From Candidatus Methanoplasma sp. (GTDB lineage: Archaea; Thermoplasmatota; Thermoplasmata; Methanomassiliicoccales; Methanomethylophilaceae): 5,777 nt of DNA. The notes beneath the pieces were generated by a model. That model had not been told where the DNA came from and ran no database searches. It worked only from the letters and a program-made list of their open reading frames with translations. The DNA lies in NCBI GenBank assembly GCA_031288985.1, contig JAITQH010000104.1, positions 1 to 5,777 on the forward strand. The letters are read 5' to 3'. This document shows, piece by piece, positions 4,246 to 5,777 of this stretch. The position numbers were made by a program, and so were the translations under genes. The stretch's first letter is position 1. Every line of letters begins with the position of its first letter.

Positions 4246-5264
4246 CAGCGGCCTTGATGCAGTTTATTGTTTTTAACAGCTTCAATCACCGCTTCCGTGA
4301 AAGCGGATGTGTTGAGGCTTCCGCCCACGTCGGGAGTGACATTGTTCGCGGCATACGCGCTCCTGACGGCGATCCTTATGTTCTCCGCTTCCGTCCGAAG
4401 GCCTACGTGATCCAAGGCCATGGCCGCCGACAGTATGGACGAGGTTGGATTCACGCTGCCTTTGTCGGCCATCTCCGGCCTCGGCCCGTGCATCGGTTCG
4501 AAGAGTCCGGAGGAATCGCCGATGCTGCCCATCGGGGTCAGATAACTCCCGCCCACCAGGCCGGCGCCCACCCCCGCAAGCACGCTTCCGTACAGATCCG
4601 TAGAGACGATAACATCCATCGACGGCGGATCCATCACCATTTCGGACGCCGCAAGCTCCACCTCCATGTCGTTGACGAGCATGTCCGTCGCCGCGAACTC
4701 CCTGTAGAACGCGTTGAGGAACAACCCATCCGACATAGGGAACGCCGCCACCCTGTGGACGCAGGTCACATGCTTCCTGCCTTTTGCCTCAGCGGTCTGA
4801 AGGACCTTTCTGAACAGGCGTTTGCAGCTGCTGTTGGAAAGGAATTTCTGAGTGGTCACGCCGTCCAGGCTCTCCGTCTCGGATATGTTCAGCAGCGAGT
4901 CCGGGTTTCCCGTCATCAGTATGATGTCCACGCCTTTGGAGCCTATCCTGTTGCACAGTGGGAAGAACTTCCTCATCACGATGTAAAGATTCAGCTGCTT
5001 CTTCAGCGTCCTGACGGGATTCTGATAGTTTCTGTCGGACGTCTGATCCACCACAGTGCCCACGATTATGGCGTCGGCATCCGTTGCGAGGTCGATGGTG
5101 CCGGCGGGAAGATGATGATCGGTCGTATCGAACGCCGCGGATCCGATGTCGGCATATGCGATGTCGATGAAGTCCCCTGCGGCCGCTTTGAGAACGGATA
5201 CGGCGGAGGACGTGACCTCCGGGCCGACCCCGTCTCCTGGCAGAACAAGTATCTTTTTTGACAT
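4245..5264 (-). CDS. Divergent isocitrate/isopropylmalate dehydrogenase-family protein, probable altered active site
   Basis: The 339-residue protein matches the family from end to end: MSKKILVLPGDGVGPEV at the N-terminus, VRTLKKQLNLY (84-94), the dinucleotide loop LFEPMHGPRPE (254-264) and VNPTSSILSAAM (271-282). Active relatives oxidise and decarboxylate a 2-hydroxy-3-carboxylate acid with NAD(P) and Mg2+ or Mn2+. Here several normally fixed residues differ. The VHKxN catalytic lysine segment reads VHRVA (R171). The two metal aspartates of the xNLFGDILSD motif are Ser227 and Gly231 in TDLYGSVLAG. The substrate arginine and following residues of the REN segment are replaced around TGNPDS (118-123). 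Substrate arginines R85 and R98 and the cofactor loop remain. It may bind a nucleotide with a different substrate or have lost catalysis. The start at 5264 is chosen by homology, by AGGAT six bases upstream, and by the 2-base gap to the preceding gene. It precedes the methyltransferase in the same operon. Confidence 0.85.
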   Translation of the reverse strand: MSKKILVLPGDGVGPEVTSSAVSVLKAAAGDFIDIAYADIGSAAFDTTDHHLPAGTIDLATDADAIIVGTVVDQTSDRNYQNPVRTLKKQLNLYIVMRKFFPLCNRIGSKGVDIILMTGNPDSLLNISETESLDGVTTQKFLSNSSCKRLFRKVLQTAEAKGRKHVTCVHRVAAFPMSDGLFLNAFYREFAATDMLVNDMEVELAASEMVMDPPSMDVIVSTDLYGSVLAGVGAGLVGGSYLTPMGSIGDSSGLFEPMHGPRPEMADKGSVNPTSSILSAAMALDHVGLRTEAENIRIAVRSAYAANNVTPDVGGSLNTSAFTEAVIEAVKNNKLHQGR

Positions 5265-5266
5265 AT

Positions 5267-5777
5267 TCAGATCCTGTCGATGAGTCCCGCGTATATCAGC
5301 GGCAGCGTTATTGTGGCGTCCCCCTCGACAGTCATCTTCTTTGCGTTGCTCTTTACCTTCCCCCAGGAAACAGCCTCGCGTATGCGCGCCCCCGACAGGG
5401 AGCCGTCGTATTCCTCCGCGGTCGTGAGGTAGATGCAGTAATCCAACCCCCCGCGGAACTGATTCCACCATATGACGTGATGCTTGGATATGCCTCCGCC
5501 GATGATGATGGCGCCCGTGGATTTGGCGGCGTTCGTCATCTCGCTCAGCATCTGTTCGTCCGCAAACAGATCTATCCGCAGTTTGCGGTGGGTCTGATAG
5601 TACATCCAAAGCTGGCATCCGAACGATCCGTCCGTGATGCCCGGGACGACGATCGGCACGCCGTTTTTGTGGCATTGATACAACAGGCTGTCCCGATCGT
5701 TCAGTTTGGATCCCACGGCGTCTATTATCTCGTGGGTGGACAGGGACTGCGAATCCTTGAAGATGTCATCGAACATG
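5267..5777 (-). CDS. dys: Deoxyhypusine synthase, C-terminal part (cut by the right edge)
   Basis: The enzyme uses NAD and spermidine to attach an aminobutyl group to one lysine of the translation factor aIF5A, the first step to hypusine. The visible 169 residues (counted from the Met codon at 5776-5774) are about half of the usual protein, and that Met is internal; the true start lies beyond the window. Strong signatures are VPGITDGSFG (44-53), GAIIIGGGISKHH (88-100), GLDYCIYLTTAEEYDGSLSG (110-129) and SWGK (137-140), whose lysine is the covalent intermediate site. All expected residues of this half are present. The gene ends with TGA two bases before the dehydrogenase-like gene, so the two are almost certainly cotranscribed. 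Some bacteria carry homologs acting on other amines, but the archaeal setting favours true deoxyhypusine synthase. Confidence 0.93.
   Translation of the reverse strand, partial: MFDDIFKDSQSLSTHEIIDAVGSKLNDRDSLLYQCHKNGVPIVVPGITDGSFGCQLWMYYQTHRKLRIDLFADEQMLSEMTNAAKSTGAIIIGGGISKHHVIWWNQFRGGLDYCIYLTTAEEYDGSLSGARIREAVSWGKVKSNAKKMTVEGDATITLPLIYAGLIDRI

Noticed and set aside
4254..5261. Plus-strand open frame of 335 codons antisense to the dehydrogenase-like gene
   Set aside because: The translation is rich in His and Arg and looks like the complement of the real gene; the minus strand has family motifs throughout.
5265..5675. N-terminal extension of the dehydrogenase-like gene upstream of its ATG
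   Set aside because: This part is another frame of the deoxyhypusine synthase gene, is Arg/His rich, and family homology begins exactly at MSKKILVLPGDG.
1..5777. CRISPR arrays, insertion sequences, attachment sites
   Set aside because: No spaced direct repeats, transposase or integrase reading frames were seen; I see no sign of integration at the tRNA-Leu 3' end, since no second copy of its T arm occurs here.

Overview
The window looks archaeal and most probably comes from a methylotrophic methanogen of the Methanomassiliicoccales type; this is inferred from gene content, not tested. The pointers are: the C-terminal half of a deoxyhypusine synthase (the eIF5A/aIF5A modification enzyme); a UroD-fold MtaA/MtbA/CmuA-like methylcobamide:coenzyme M methyltransferase with the His-X-Cys...Cys zinc ligands; A/T-rich TATA-like elements at about the archaeal distance from their genes; a tRNA gene without an encoded CCA; and a cysteine synthase gene interrupted by a single in-frame TAG. 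Organisms of this type decode TAG as pyrrolysine. None of the seven visible gene ends uses TAG as its final stop (six TGA, one TAA), which fits.

Layout. Bases 1-46 hold the last codons of a possible plus-strand gene. A hairpin with A- and T-rich flanks (48-83) separates it from a minus-strand sulfur operon read iscS (2769-1588), iscU (1534-1064), cysK (1023-82). Between iscS and a plus-strand tRNA-Leu(GAG) (2949-3032) lies a divergent regulatory region (2779-2948) with TATA-like boxes and two clear inverted repeats. After the tRNA a short non-coding stretch (3033-3201) holds a bulged hairpin and possible terminators. The rest is a tightly packed minus-strand operon: deoxyhypusine synthase (enters from the right edge, ends 5267), an isocitrate/isopropylmalate dehydrogenase-like gene (5264-4245) and the methyltransferase (4245-3202). 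The gaps are 2 bases and then a 1-base overlap.

How the genes work together. IscS takes sulfur from cysteine as a persulfide, IscU is the scaffold for Fe-S cluster assembly, and CysK makes the cysteine, so the left operon couples cysteine supply to Fe-S cluster formation. The right operon joins translation-factor modification, a dehydrogenase-fold protein that has lost most family active-site residues, and a methyl-transfer enzyme; no shared pathway is obvious.

The most striking observation is the amber codon at codon 221 of cysK. Homology runs through it in the same frame with no other damage, it replaces the conserved lysine of the GPHKIQGIG motif, and a possible stem-loop starts two bases after it. 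It is a good candidate for a pyrrolysine residue in a biosynthetic enzyme outside the methylamine methyltransferases. A fresh nonsense mutation or a sequencing error is the alternative.
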